From the NCBI GenBank assembly GCA_907165135.1, contig OU015569.1, forward strand, positions 12,214,501-12,278,500: a DNA stretch of 64,000 nucleotides, given 5' to 3'. Under the pieces are notes generated by a model that had not been told where the DNA came from, made no database searches, and worked only from the letters and a program-made list of their open reading frames with translations. How positions within the stretch are numbered: position 1 is the stretch's first letter; the number at the start of each line of letters is the position of its first letter. The position numbers and the translations under genes were made by a program. Below, piece after piece: positions 1 to 12,957 of the stretch. Source of the DNA: Oikopleura dioica (taxonomy: Eukaryota > Chordata > Appendicularia > Copelata > Oikopleuridae).

Positions 1-2493
<2,493 letters not shown>

Positions 2494-2759
2494 CTGAGCT
2501 CGGCAGAAAACGAACTCAATTCAATTATTCGTCAAAAAAAGAAGAAGAAACGATTAAAGTAAATCGTGAAGCCACTTGCGACTTCGAGCTTCAAAAGTGT
2601 AGCTTTCAATAAAATATTAATAGAGTAGCGCTTTTAGCGGCTTCTTTGGTTTTGGAACTCGAAGCCGCAAGCGGCTTCTCGTTCTTTCTTTCCATATAAA
2701 ATATAATTTTTTTGATGTTTTTGCCGAGCCCAGAATCGGTCAAACCGTCCGGCGTTTTG

Positions 2760-3650
2760 AAAGAAATTGGGGGTCTACTTCTGTCTTGGGAAAAATGCTG
2801 CCTGATTCGTCGCTGCTGATTGTACTGATGGTAACTGTACTGGTATCTGTCTTGGGGATGGTAGTACTGACAGGGGACGAAACATGGGCCATACTGACTT
2901 GCGACGGATTATCCATTTGGACCGAAAAAACACGAAAAGAAGAAGCTACTTTTGGCGCTTTGGATAACCCTAAGTTGTAGCGATTTGCATGTGCGACCCG
3001 CTATGGGCCGATTAAGCTCTACTCCGCGATTCTAACTACCATCTTCACTTGCCAAAGAGGCGCAAAATCAAATCCGAAGGTAGATGTTCTAGAGAAGACG
3101 CGACGATCAAAACAAGATTATGATAAAAACGATGCTGCCCGTTTTTATAAGATATGGGTTTTTTGGGGAATAGTCATTTTTGATTGGCTGAGGTATAGAA
3201 TAACAGTTCCTGATTGGATGAAAAGCCTATTTCTTCGAATAAATGGGCGTTCTATAGGGATTTTACACCAATCAAAATCATGTATTCCTTTGATGGATCA
3301 TAAGAACTCTGGGTGGCTAAAAACCCTCATAGAACCCATATTTGCACGAAGAAAATGGTTTCTTATTCAATCACGCTAGAATTCTTCGTGTTAGATCATC
3401 AAATACTGCTGGAACCCATAAACCCCGATATTTTCAATAAAACCCATAAAATATGCTCACCCTAGCATTAAAAAGTTCCTGTGGTCTGCAGTCAATAGAC
3501 AGTAGATAGTACTAACCTGTGACTGTCTTTCTTCTTGCTGTTTGTCTTCTTGGGCTGTTGGTATGCCAGACTGCCGCCATGGTAGGGGAGCATAGCCCCG
3601 GCTACTGGCCCCGGAACTTGGAGAATTGGACGACCGCAATTCGCAGTGTT
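2760..3650 (-). CDS. Candidate N-terminal exons of HIPK
   Basis: Two blocks could precede the kinase exons. One (about 3640-3514) ends at a good donor CACAG|GTTAGT. The other (about 2905-2780) encodes, in one frame, a Tyr/Gln-rich stretch (QYYHPQDRYQYSYHQYNQQ) and, in another, a Ser/Thr-rich one beginning with ATG at 2916. HIPK N-termini are low complexity, so neither frame can be chosen from sequence alone. An unrelated small gene is the alternative. Confidence 0.3.
2994..3450. other. Non-coding, no gene seen
   Basis: AT-rich sequence between possible HIPK 5' exons. I see no ORF of interest, no obvious tandem repeat, and no clear structural RNA. Confidence 0.4.
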
Positions 3651-3886
3651 TTTTCGACAAAGTGATGCCGATTTCGCGTTATCAACTCATTTTCGAACCT
3701 TCTAAAAAGAAACAAAACTGAATAAAAAGGCTATGAAAAAAGACTACTTTGGTTCAGAGAAAGAGAGAAAGATACTCGTAAATTAGTTTTAATGAAGCAA
3801 TTGTTTTGCTTTTTGCTTAGATCGAGGGAAAATGACGCGTCTTAGACAAAATCGGCCTTGGTAGTCTACGAGACATTAGCTTTCCC

Positions 3887-4112
3887 CTCGGCTCGGCAAC
3901 CTGTGTAGAAACCTGAGTCAGGGTCCTGAAAGAGTTATGCGAAGAGGAATTATACTGAGTCTCTTTCAGAACCCTGAGACAGGTTTCTACACAGGCTGAG
4001 CTCGGCTTCTGAAACTGCGCAGAAAACCTGACTCAGGGTTCTGAAAAACCTTCTCTGTGGGATCTTTCTCTGCCCTGACTCAGGTTTCCCCACAGGTCGC
4101 CAAGCCCTATCC
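3887..4112. mobile_element. hAT-like MITE, two adjacent diverged copies
   Basis: Two head-to-tail palindromic units of the CCTGAGTCAGG family. Each has ends resembling CTCGGCAACCTGTGTAG and a matching inverted end (CTACACAGGCTGAGC; CCACAGGTCGCCAAGCC). No intact target-site duplication remains. They lie in a 2.4-kb repeat-rich gene-free interval (3.7-6.1 kb). Confidence 0.7.
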
Positions 4113-4817
4113 TCGACAATCTCGAGGACACCCTTAGTTGCAATTACTTTTTCCGTATTTCTTAAAATAGCGGCCTCTATTTCAAAAAGAAGGAGCTAAT
4201 TGATTTCCTAATTTGATTTTCTTCAAAATAACTGGCGCAGATGTATTTTTAGTAAAACTAAACCGCATAATTACGAATTCCAATTCCACAAAAGTAAGCA
4301 GAAAATATACTTTTCAGAAATAATATTTTTTTAAATTCATTTTCATTAACTCATTTCTTCATCTACAGAAAATTGAATTAAATAATAAAAAATTTAAAGA
4401 AAAAATTCCTTTTTATTTTCTTTCTTCGTTTTTTTTTTCTTTCTTTTTCGTTCTTTCAAAATCTCTGAATTTCCGAACTTTAAAAAATCAAAATAATGAC
4501 TCTTTTTTGAATGTTTTTTTCAGTCTTTGAAAAGAAAGAGGTTTGGCATAACTTTTTGGTTGGAAAAAGGCGTCTCGAAAAAGGGATGAGAACGGGGGAG
4601 CGAGCGTGTAGGCCGCAGTAGAGTCAGCCAGCGTGAGAGCGACGCAATGAGTGTGCCTGGCCTGCCACCCTTTCTCGCCAAAAGCAAACGATAGGGTCGC
4701 CACGCAACCGCCAAATGAGGCCACTTTCTAGCGCCAGAGCTCTTTCGAATCGGGTTCTACAGTAAATAAAAAAAAAATATTTTTTTATTCATTTTTGACT
4801 CGAAAAAATAGCTCGAA

Positions 4818-4955
4818 AAATAGCTCGACAGCCTGTGTAGAAAACCTGACTCAGGGTCCTGTAAGAGCTATAAAAAAAAAGCGGCGTAGCGGTTTCGCTA
4901 AAATTCACCAGTTCTTTCAGGACCCTGACTCAGGTTTTCTACACAAAATGTCGAG
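4818..4955. mobile_element. hAT-like MITE copy
   Basis: Inverted termini CAGCCTGTGTAGAAAACC and GGTTTTCTACACA flank a short core with the family's GCGGCGTAGCGG word. The outer ~10 bp of each end are degraded. Confidence 0.7.
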
Positions 4956-4983
4956 GTCAAAAAAGAAGAATGGATTCATATAA

Positions 4984-5165
4984 TTCTACAGACTTACAGA
5001 CAAGACTCAGTATAAGACCACTTCTTGAAAATAGAGCGAAGCGAATCTTTGAATCGAAACTTTTTTCTCAAATTAATGAATTTCGCTCGTTTTCGTTTCG
5101 AAGATTCGCTTCGCTCTTTTTCCAAAAAGTGGTCTTATACTGAGGCTTGTCTGTAAGTCGGCAGA
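4984..5165. mobile_element. Palindromic MITE, second family
   Basis: A near-perfect inverted repeat about 180 bp long. The left arm begins GACTTACAGACAAG and runs through GTATAAGACCACTT to AGCGAAGCGAATCTT. The right arm is its reverse complement ending CTTGTCTGTAAGTC. The ends are unrelated to the CTGGGCTCGG family. No clear target-site duplication. Confidence 0.75.
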
Positions 5166-5169
5166 ACTA

Positions 5170-5540
5170 GCTGAATCTCAGTTTTTCGCTCCTTAAATTT
5201 TATTGGATTTTAGTTTTTTGAGACGAAGATTCGAAAATTTCGACTGAGAACATGTGACCTCTTTCGGAAAAAGTCACCCTAGCCGTGACTCATCGGTAGC
5301 AGGCTCTATTGGCTCTTTCGGCTGTGGCGCGATAATCAAACTCTCCACCGAGTGTTGGCACTCCCTACGGCGCCCTGCTGGAAGAAAACTCTCGTCGGTT
5401 TTCTAAAGCTCCTCTCTTTCGCCTATTTCACAATTCCGCGAGTTCCAGTGCACCTTATTTTCAACTCTGAAGGACTGAAAGTTCTTTAGGGATGAAGTTT
5501 TATTTCTGAATAAATCTTGGAAATAAGAGCAAGCAGAAAT
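5170..5540. other. Gene-free interval
   Basis: No convincing ORF on either strand. Mixed-composition sequence between two MITE copies, with nothing else recognised. Confidence 0.4.
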
Positions 5541-5543
5541 ACT

Positions 5544-5652
5544 CTGGGCTCGGCAACCTGTGTTGAAAACCTGAGTCAGGATTTGAAATATCTTTGAATA
5601 AGAGATTTTTCAAACCCTGACTCAGGTTTTCAACACAGGTTGCCGAGCTCAG
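5544..5652. mobile_element. hAT-like MITE copy (short form)
   Basis: Starts CTGGGCTCGGCAACCTG, ends with the inverted repeat GGTTGCCGAGCTCAG; about 109 bp with almost no core. The flanking 8-mers GAAATACT and GAAAAAAC match at 5 of 8 positions, compatible with an eroded duplication. Confidence 0.8.
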
Positions 5653-5870
5653 GAAAAAACTGTTGACATTACTGTCAACTTTATACTAACAGTTCTTTCC
5701 TGAGCTCGGCAACCTGAGTCAGGGTTTGAAAAATCTCTTGTGAAAGCTTTTCATCAAAGATCTTTCAAATCCTGACTCAGGTTTCAACACAGGTTGTCAT
5801 GCTCCGGAAAGAACTGTTAGTATGAAGTTGACAGTACTGTCAACTTGACAGTAAGTGTAAAATAGATTGA
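5653..5870. mobile_element. Palindrome with a MITE copy at its centre
   Basis: Outer arms CTGTCAACTT...ACTAACAGTTCTTTCC (from about 5664) and GGAAAGAACTGTTAGT...AAGTTGACAG (to about 5850) are inverted copies. The space between them (5700-5818) is a copy of the CTCGGCAACCTG MITE. The flanks are inverted, not direct, so no target-site duplication is visible. Either the MITE inserted at the hairpin centre or the whole is one composite element. Confidence 0.65.
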
Positions 5871-5894
5871 TAAAATTCGACAGTGAGTTTTTGC

Positions 5895-6038
5895 CTGGGC
5901 TTGGCTACCTGTGTAGAAAACCTGAGTTAGGCTTTGAAGAGCTAATATATATTTTTTAAAATACATATGAGCCACGCGGCTTTTCATTTTAGCTCTTCAA
6001 GCCTGACTCAGGTTTTCTACACAGGTAGCCGAGCCTAG
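5895..6038. mobile_element. hAT-like MITE, perfect 8-bp TSD
   Basis: A 144-bp palindromic element from CTGGGCTTGGCTACC to GGTAGCCGAGCCTAG, flanked by the exact direct repeat GTTTTTGC at 5887-5894 and 6039-6046. Eight-bp duplications are diagnostic of the hAT superfamily among TIR transposons. It lies just 3' of the small gene ending at 6103. Confidence 0.9.
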
Positions 6039-6102
6039 GTTTTTGCTTCGATAAATGATTCTTTATTTCTTTCCCAAATTACAAAATAACAGTAGATTTT
6101 TT

Positions 6103-7430
6103 TTATCCGTGCGCCAAGTACTTTTCGAGCATTCTGTTGATTCCTTCCACCAGCGCTTGTTTTTCCTATTAGTAAATCAAAATTATCAAAACCATCAATA
6201 TTAGATTGCCCTTTACTCTTTCTCGTCGCATAATTTCGTTGTCCGCTTTTCGCTTTTCATTTTTGACGAGTTGGCAGTTGACGCATTCTACCGGCTCAGG
6301 CTCTGTCTTCACATCGACGGGATCGAGAAGGATGGGCCCGAGATTGGTTTGGGAATCATCGTCTTTTCCTTCCAAATAGCTTTTGATCTTCTGGTGCAGT
6401 TTGAAGCCAAAGCACTCGGCGCGCAGAACTCGAATCTCGAATTTTTTCTTGTGGCTGTGTTTCTTTCCGCGGACGAGCGAGGAGAGCAGGTAGACTTTGA
6501 TCAGATGACCGTGCTGGTGCTAGAAAAGATGAAGTTAACGAGGAAAGAAAAAATCAAGAGAAGAAAATATAAGCAGCGAAAATTGGGTCGAAACCGAATC
6601 AAAAGGCTTTTTAAAACTACTTTTTCGACTCGAAAATGGTCTCGGCAACTGTTTTAAAAACCTGAGTCAGGATTTAAAAAGTCGTAGCGGCTTTTTCAAA
6701 AGCGAAGCGGCAGTTTTGAAAAACTGAATTAAAATAGCAATTTTAAAAACCATATATTTTGTTTTTGCGAAAATTCCTATTTTGACTAAATTTTTAAAAA
6801 CTGCGGCTAGGTTTTTTGAGAAAGCCGCTACGACTTTGAAAATTTCAAATCCTGACTCAGTTTTTTCAAACCGTTGCCGAGACCATTTTCGAATCGACAA
6901 AGAAAAAAAAGCCGATTCATTTTCGAATCAAAAGTGAATTTCGCTCATCTAGCTCTAGAATTTTGTCAAATTTTAAATTTACCGCCGTGACTGCGACGAA
7001 AGACTCTTTTGTGAACGCATCCAGAGCTCTTGCCACATCCTTCAAGCTCCCAGCTAAAAAGCCAAGTTAAAAAGCTGCAAAAAACGAAAATTGTTGTTTA
7101 CCAATATTGAGCCAGAATTCGCCGAGGTCGTCTTCTATGATTTCACTTTTCGCGCTGAGATAGAGGTTGCATTTTTTCAAGGTTTTTTCTCGTTGTTTTT
7201 CGTTTCTTTTTCCAGTCTCGCTTATGAGTGTTCTTTTTCGGGGGATTTTTTTCGACTCGAAAATTTCTGAAATCTGAACAGTCAAATTTCCCGTTCCTGA
7301 TAATAACAGTCGGCGGAGTCTGGCCAGTTTCCCGCCGCTTCGTTTTCTTCTCTGTTTTTTCTCTTCTTTCGGCCATGTAGTTTTCCAATTCTTCTGCAAA
7401 ATCGACTGACTCCATCGTCGACAAAATCGG
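6103..7430 (-). CDS. Uncharacterised protein, acidic/lysine-rich
   Basis: Not recognised. Four downstream exons chain cleanly with GT-AG introns: (start uncertain)-7102, 7053-6983, 6519-6217, 6165-6103 (TAA). They read IIEDDLGEFWLNI, GSLKDVARALDAFTKES, then HQHGHLIKVYLLSSLVRGKK, FEIRVLRAECFGFKLHQKIK, an acidic linker, a possible CxxC (CVNCQL), and a terminal helix ending KYLAHG. The first exon probably begins with MESVDFAEELENYMAERR near 7424 on a different frame, so one more junction between 7140 and 7300 is unresolved. The intron 6520-6982 contains a 250-bp MITE copy. Likely soluble and charged; function unknown. Confidence 0.55.
6641..6893. mobile_element. MITE copy inside an intron
   Basis: Long-form palindromic copy (inner CCTGAGTCAGG and GCGGC words recognisable). 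Inverted repeat continues into the flanks: CGAAAATGGTCTCGG on the left and CCGAGACCATTTTCG on the right. Inserted in the GT-AG intron between exons ending 6519 and starting 6983 of the minus-strand gene. Confidence 0.75.
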
Positions 7431-7579
7431 ACTGAAGCGAGAGTTTCTGGATTCGTTTCGAGTCGGGCACGGCCATCATGCTTTTTTCGGAACAATTTTG
7501 AGTATTCGGAGCTGAAACTCTTTTTTCGCTCTCGACTTTTCTTTCTTCTGGTTTTCAACTTTGCCAAGGAGCTTTCTCA

Positions 7580-8036
7580 GAAAAGTGTATTCCGAGGCTA
7601 ACCAATTCAAGAAGCCACCAGAGGTTTTAAGAAGACCGGAAGCCCAAAACCTTCCTATCCTCACTTCCAGTCCAAGAACAGCTGCCAAAGCGCCGGTGAT
7701 TACGAGCCCCTTTCAACGGGGTAATTTCAATCAAGGTACAGTTAAAAGAAAAATCTATCGCCTGGAAGTCTAAAAACGCTTTTTAGAAAACCTGACGCCT
7801 TCCGGTCATCCTGCGCAAACCGAAAGCTACATCACGAAAAGCCAAGCTAGTCACCGTCCCGAAATATCTGATCCTAAAGTCCAACAGATGCACGATCAAA
7901 TGTACAACATGAGTCTCCGAGAAAAAGTGGATAACTGGGAAATGGCAACTAACCCAGACAATCCAACGCCGACCTCAGTTGGGTCTCTAAGGCCGCCTTT
8001 AATCCTGCTAGAAAAAAACGAAACAACAAATAATAG
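7580..8036 (+). CDS. Uncharacterised small protein, 5' end not located
   Basis: Two exons join in frame across a GT-AG intron (donor at 7735, acceptor ending 7793): AAGAPVI-type Pro/Ser-rich text ending SPFQRGNFNQ, then ENLTPSGHPAQTESYITKSQ and a helix with MHDQMYNMSLREKVDNWEMA, stop near 8087. The upstream acceptor TTTCTCAG at about 7580 implies an initiator exon 5' of it that I could not assign. It overlaps the 5' region of the minus-strand neighbour. No family recognised; low complexity suggests a disordered protein. Confidence 0.45.
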
Positions 8037-8054
8037 TTTGATAATATGCGACGT

Positions 8055-8407
8055 TTATTTGAGTCGATCTTCAAGCATCTCTTTTTGAAATTTTAGCTTC
8101 TCCACTTCTCCCTTGAGGAGCTGAATCTTCGCCTCGTTTTCTTCTTCGGCCAAGGTCTTCTCGTTGAGGGCCTTTTGAAGCGATGCGATTTTGTTCTTCG
8201 ACTGGTCTAACTCCCATCGAAGGGAATCGATCTCGGCTTCCAGGTTGGCGTTATTATTCCCTAAATTATCGTTACTTAAATCATTAACTACAGTTCAGTC
8301 TTACCTCTCTCCTCTGGCTCCCGAGCTGGCCGAGCAGGCTGATTCTCTTGCATTTCCACGCCATCCTCTCTAGTCGGGCAAAGACATTCTCGCAAAAACC
8401 GCAGCAT
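8055..8407 (-). CDS. Short coiled-coil protein, 102 aa
   Basis: Two exons, 8407-8305 and 8260-8055, with a 44-bp GT-AG intron. Starts MLRFLRECLCPTREDG, then a strongly heptad-like coiled coil: NANLEAEIDSLRWELDQSKN through IQLLKGEVEKLKFQKEMLED, ending RLK. The N-terminal Cys residues could be acylated. Too generic for a family assignment. The 3' end faces the plus-strand gene at 7.6-8.0 kb. Confidence 0.7.
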
Positions 8408-8409
8408 TG

Positions 8410-8965
8410 TAGATTTTTTTTACTCTGGTGTAACCTTGTCGTTAGGGATCGTTTTTATACCTGAATTATCTGATCGCGCAAAAACTGTCAAAATTTGCAA
8501 AGCGCGCCGATAATTATCAAAGCACAATCTTTTTCAGACGCTCAGAACCGTTTCCAAGATCATATGACATGTTCTACTGTTGGACGAGGAGACGATTAGA
8601 CTGTCTATCAGACAGCTTTTGACTAAATGACTTTATTTATAACAAATGCACTGCAATACTGAAAGAAATAATTCAAGAATAAATTTATTGAATTTACAAA
8701 TTCCGAATTCGCAGTTTCTACGGTTTTTTCTCGAGGTTCTTTTCGATTTCTTCTCTGGCTATGGTGGAAATATTGACCTTGAAAAAGAGTAGTAGGGGGG
8801 CAAACTGGAATCTGAAGATTTGGCATCGTAGGAGGAGAATGGCCGCTGGAAGGGATGATTTGTAGCTAGTTCCGCCGCGCAAACAAACCAGCAAAATCAA
8901 ACTCTGAAATCGAGTTCCTCTCTAATTAGAAAAAGAAAAAAGAGAAAACACTGTTCAGAGCGGCG
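8410..8965. other. Intergenic, no supported gene
   Basis: A 60-codon minus-strand reading frame (8900-8718, starting MILLVCLRGG) has no splice context or recognisable domain and was not called. Nothing else seen. Confidence 0.4.
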
Positions 8966-11900
8966 ATGGGGCTCATCCCTCATTTTCTTGCCTTGGGACT
9001 GGTTTCGTTTTCCCACGCCAAGACTTTCTGCCCTTCCGAATGGAGCGAAGAATGGACCCTTCAAATGGAAAGCCATCTGAAACGAGCGATGGCGGTTCGG
9101 GACGATGGCAGCGTGATGAAAATTCAACCGCTTTCTCCTTGCTTCCCGGCGCTTTCGCCCGTTCGCTGCAAGAAACGAGGCTGGGCTCGACTACCTGTGA
9201 AGAAACCTGAGTCAGGGCTTCAAGAAAAACCTCTCTCAAGACCCTGACTCAGGTTTCTTCACAGGTTGCCGAGCCCAGAAATAAGCACTGCCCGGTCGAG
9301 AGTTCTGCCAAGCAATCGTTTACCAACCGGAAATCGAGTATCGCGGAGAAATGGATGTTTCCCAGCGACTACCAACTGACGAGATTAAAAAGTGTTTTAT
9401 CAATTTTACCAAGGAGCTTCAAAGAGATCGAAAAAAATATCAAATCAGGAATAAATTCTGGAGACTCACCTGCAAAACGTATATGCCGCTCTTGCCAACA
9501 GTCAAGGTAACTCTGAATTTTGTTTTTAGAAACAGGAGTATTAGAGTCTAACAGTAAGACCAACCATCATAACACCCATCAAATAAATTACTTGCAGCCG
9601 TCATCTGCGCCCGCTACGAAGCCAGAATTCTCAACAACCTCAAAAGCGCCAACAACGACGACTTCAAGACCAACTTCAACAACTCAAAAGACAGAAAGTG
9701 CAAATCGCGCGTGCTCGATTAACTGTGGTGTAGGAACTTGTGTCAAAGGATTTGACGGAGACTACTGCCTCTGTCCTCTGAATTACTACTACTCGCAGCC
9801 GGCTGGAACCTGCATCGAGCAATGTAACCTCGATTGCGGCACTGGAACCTGCGCCAAAATCGCCAACGAGTTTACGTGCCTCTGTCCTTCTGGCCAAAGA
9901 TTCAATCCGATTTCTGAAACTTGCGAGAAAACCACAACAACAACGACTACAACTGCAACAACTACTTCTACCAAGCCGGCAACGACGACAACAACAACGA
10001 CAAAGGCGACGACAAAATCAGAGAGTTCAAGTTCCGAATCGCCAGCGTCAACAGATTGTCCCTCCGGAAAACACTACGATGCTGCTTACGGAAAATGCGT
10101 CTGGGATGCGAAGAATCCCTCTTCAGAAGCAGCGCCCAAGCCAACAAATCCAGCTCCAACCCCAACTCGCTCAAGCCCCTCCTCGACAAGCTCTTCCGTT
10201 GTTGACGACGAGTACGATCTGATCGTCGTTGACAACAGCACAAGCGTCTGCGCCGATGGCGAGGTAGAAGTGATCATTGAAGCCGACGCGGACTACATTT
10301 CTTACGAGTGCGTTCCTGCTTCAGAAGTGAATCAAAAGCCAGAACCTGAGCCCGAACTCGAGTGCGATCCGTTCATTGAAGACTGCGACAACTTAGTGGA
10401 GCCGACATCTTCGCCGGAAATCGAGGGCTCAGGACTTGAAACAGCAACTTTGCCGATTGTCATTTTTACGGAAGAGGAGCGAGTTGTCACTACTGTTCAG
10501 TCAAGTTTCTCGACTTCTACTCTTAGCATTTCAGAAACAACAACAACCACTATAACAACAACCACTACTAGCGATCCTTTTGTAGCATCTCCTGAAGAAA
10601 CCGCTTCGATCATGTCTTGTCCGGAAGGAATGGAGTGGAACAGCATGTACGAAAAATGTATGATCAAATATGCTCGACCAACTATACCGACTTCTGCGAC
10701 CAGCTCAATCAAGACTACGACGAAGCCAGCAACAACAACGACATCCGAAAAAGTTCTGAAATCAGGAAAGCTCAAAAATTAACTTCTCTTTATATGCACC
10801 TAGTTAACTTTAATGATCCCCCAGTAAACGTAACCCTAACCCTAACCCCTTCCGTTTGCAAATTTAGAGCTCATTTTAGAAGATTTTGTAGATTGCTCTC
10901 TCGACTGCGGAGTAGGAACTTGCGAGAAGGATGATATCGGCGAATTGTGCATCTGTCCTGAAAACCACTTTTACTCCGTTTTCAAGGGAACATGTTTATC
11001 ACATACTCCAACGAAAGATACTCCGATAAATATAGTAAAGACTACGACGACAATGCCAACAACAACGACAACTGAAACAGTTGTTCAACCAGGAAAGCTC
11101 ATGAACTAAATACGTATGATTGTATTTGCACTGTTTTCTGCGCATACTGAGATAAGTGATAAAGATCGTTCTGAGCTCTTTCCGAAGAAAACTGTTCGCT
11201 CGACTGCGGAGTAGGAACCTGCGTGAACAATGATTTTAGCGACTACTGCATCTGTCCTGACGATCATTTCTACTCTGTCTTCCAGAAAACATGCCTAGAA
11301 GAACACATTCCAGAACCTACCGGAGCCTCTGACAAAAACGACGGCGATCCGATGCCAGTACCTGACAACATGTATTTCCAGCGTTTTTTTAACAGAGCGT
11401 CTTTACTCACCTTTTCCCTAGTATTTGGGGCGCATGTGATTGCAGCACGGGTTTTCAAAGACAAGTTTGCGATGGAGATGAGTTGTATGACTTTTCTTTT
11501 TGGAAATTATAATTTGATTTATATTAATTTCAGTGAGTGTGAAGGATTAGAGCAGAAATGCGAGGACATTTCTGTCTGCGAAGGAAGGTAAGGATTTCAA
11601 TACCAACAAGAAGCTGGTTTTAGCGGCCTGTGCAGAAGCCTGAGTCAGGGTCCTGAAAGAGCCCAATTAAAGCCTGGGTAGCGAAATCCTGACTCAGGCT
11701 TCTTCACAGGTTTTTGAGCACAGACAAGAAGAAGAAAGTTATTTGCAAATAAATTTAGTGGATCGGGCGATTTCATTGGGTCTGATGATGAAGAGTCCTT
11801 CGGCTTCTCTGTTTCCGCTGAAATGTCTTTATCTGCTGAGATGTCCTTGTTGGTCGCGGATCGAGCAGTCCGACCGGATTACGATGAAGTCGAAGATCTC

Positions 11901-12362
11901 AAAATCGACGGATTCATTTCCGAAGACGAAAGTGACTTATGAACGGGTTTTCATCTGTTTTTAATAAGCTTGAAGTTTTAAAATTGCGAAACCATCGATA
12001 CAGTCATGACGGAGTCAGAAGATCTCTTCGCGTTCGAAGAGGATGACGACGATGATGAAGAACTGGTCAATGACGATCCAATGAGTCTAGTCGGCGAGAT
12101 CCAGGAAAAGACGAAGATAGAGCCACCGACTTTTACGAAATGGTCTAGCTGGTCGAAATGCTCGAAAACATGTGGAACTGGTCTTCAACGCCGCCACAGA
12201 AGGAAGGGGGTCTAAAAGAAACTGAACTTTCTAAATTAAAAATCGGTTAGATTTGGATCCCCAAAAAACAGTTGCATCGACGTGCGAAATTGCGACCGAA
12301 CGAGCTTACACGCCGTTAGAGAATGCGTCAACCTGCCCTGCTACGACAAGAACTTTTTTTAA
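8966..12362 (+). CDS. Secreted EGF-like / TSP1 protein with mucin-like linkers
   Basis: Ten exons keep frame throughout (867 aa): 8966-9179, 9286-9506, 9598-10765, 10880-11092, 11188-11371, 11422-11481, 11534-11587, 11759-11931, 12004-12208, 12251-12362. Signal peptide MGLIPHFLALGLVSFSHA. A ~90-residue Cys-containing N-domain (REFCQAIVYQPEIEYRG) precedes repeated EGF-like modules (INCGVGTCVKGFDGDYCLC; LDCGTGTCAKIANEFTCLC; LDCGVGTC twice more) separated by Thr-rich runs that look O-glycosylated. A split TSP1-like unit (WGACDCSTGFQRQVC), an acidic segment and a C-terminal TSP1 domain (WSSWSKCSKTCGTGLQRR ... RECVNLPC) follow. Extracellular matrix or cuticle/house role is inference. Introns 1 (GC-AG, a MITE), 3 and 4 (GA-AG) and 9 (GG-AG) are non-canonical. 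Confidence 0.85.
9181..9278 (+). mobile_element. hAT-like MITE constituting a GC-AG intron
   Basis: A 98-bp element (CTGGGCTCGACTACCTG ... GGTTGCCGAGCCCAG) interrupts the reading frame of the EGF/TSP1 gene after codon 71. Flanking 8-mers AAACGAGG (9173-9180) and AAATAAGC (9279-9286) match at 5 of 8. Splicing AAACGAG|G...AAATAAG|C removes the element and one duplicate and restores the frame, as the Cys-containing frame downstream requires. Confidence 0.8.
10829..10850 (+). repeat. Interstitial telomere-like repeat
   Basis: About two and a half copies of CCCTAA (AACCCTAACCCTAACCCC) in the GA-AG intron between exons 3 and 4 of the EGF/TSP1 gene. A diffuse CCTAACCC-rich patch also occurs at 53815-53880. 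Confidence 0.6.
11612..11724. mobile_element. MITE copy in intron 7 of the EGF/TSP1 gene
   Basis: Inverted ends CGGCCTGTGCAGAAGCCTG and CAGGCTTCTTCACAGG around a short core, inside a GT-AG intron (11588-11758). Confidence 0.75.
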
Positions 12363-12957
12363 ACAATATTTAATTCATTAATTTACGACTTTTAGAAATT
12401 CTTATCGGAATGTATTTTTTGAACTTCTCTGAAAACAAATTGCAAATAAAAGAACTTTTTTAAAAACAATCATCGACCCAATAAATATGATTAACAATCT
12501 GGTTTCAAAGACGAAGATCTGTATAATTATAGATTTATAGTGCAGAATCGGAGCAAAATTAAAAGCAGAAAATATAAGAATGTTTTTCAAAAATCACCAT
12601 CAATAATTTCTAAACGATGAAATGCGTTGAAGTAGAAGGGCTTTCAAATCGCGGCGGAATGCAGTTGAAAGCTTGGGCCGCTTCCCCTAATTTGCATCGT
12701 TGATTGGGCTGACTGGACAGGATTGCAGTGCTATCAATTTCTCGGCGGTCGGAGCTTTTTTTCGGAACCTCGGCTGGCCCCGGGGGCGCTCAACTCTCAA
12801 GTCAGCTACTCCATTTTGTGTGATCAACCTTCCTGCCTGATTTGGGAACATTCTTTTTCTCCTCAATAGTTCGAGAGTTGTGCTGAAAACATAAGTTGCA
12901 GAAGACACTTCTTTTGTTGATTATGGACTCGCTGGCGCGGGATGAGATTTAAAAGAG
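12363..12957. other. Intergenic, AT-rich
   Basis: AT-rich 3' flank of the EGF/TSP1 gene and presumed 5' region of the sulfotransferase. No additional ORF supported. TAAATAATTT-type runs but no clear promoter motif. Confidence 0.4.
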
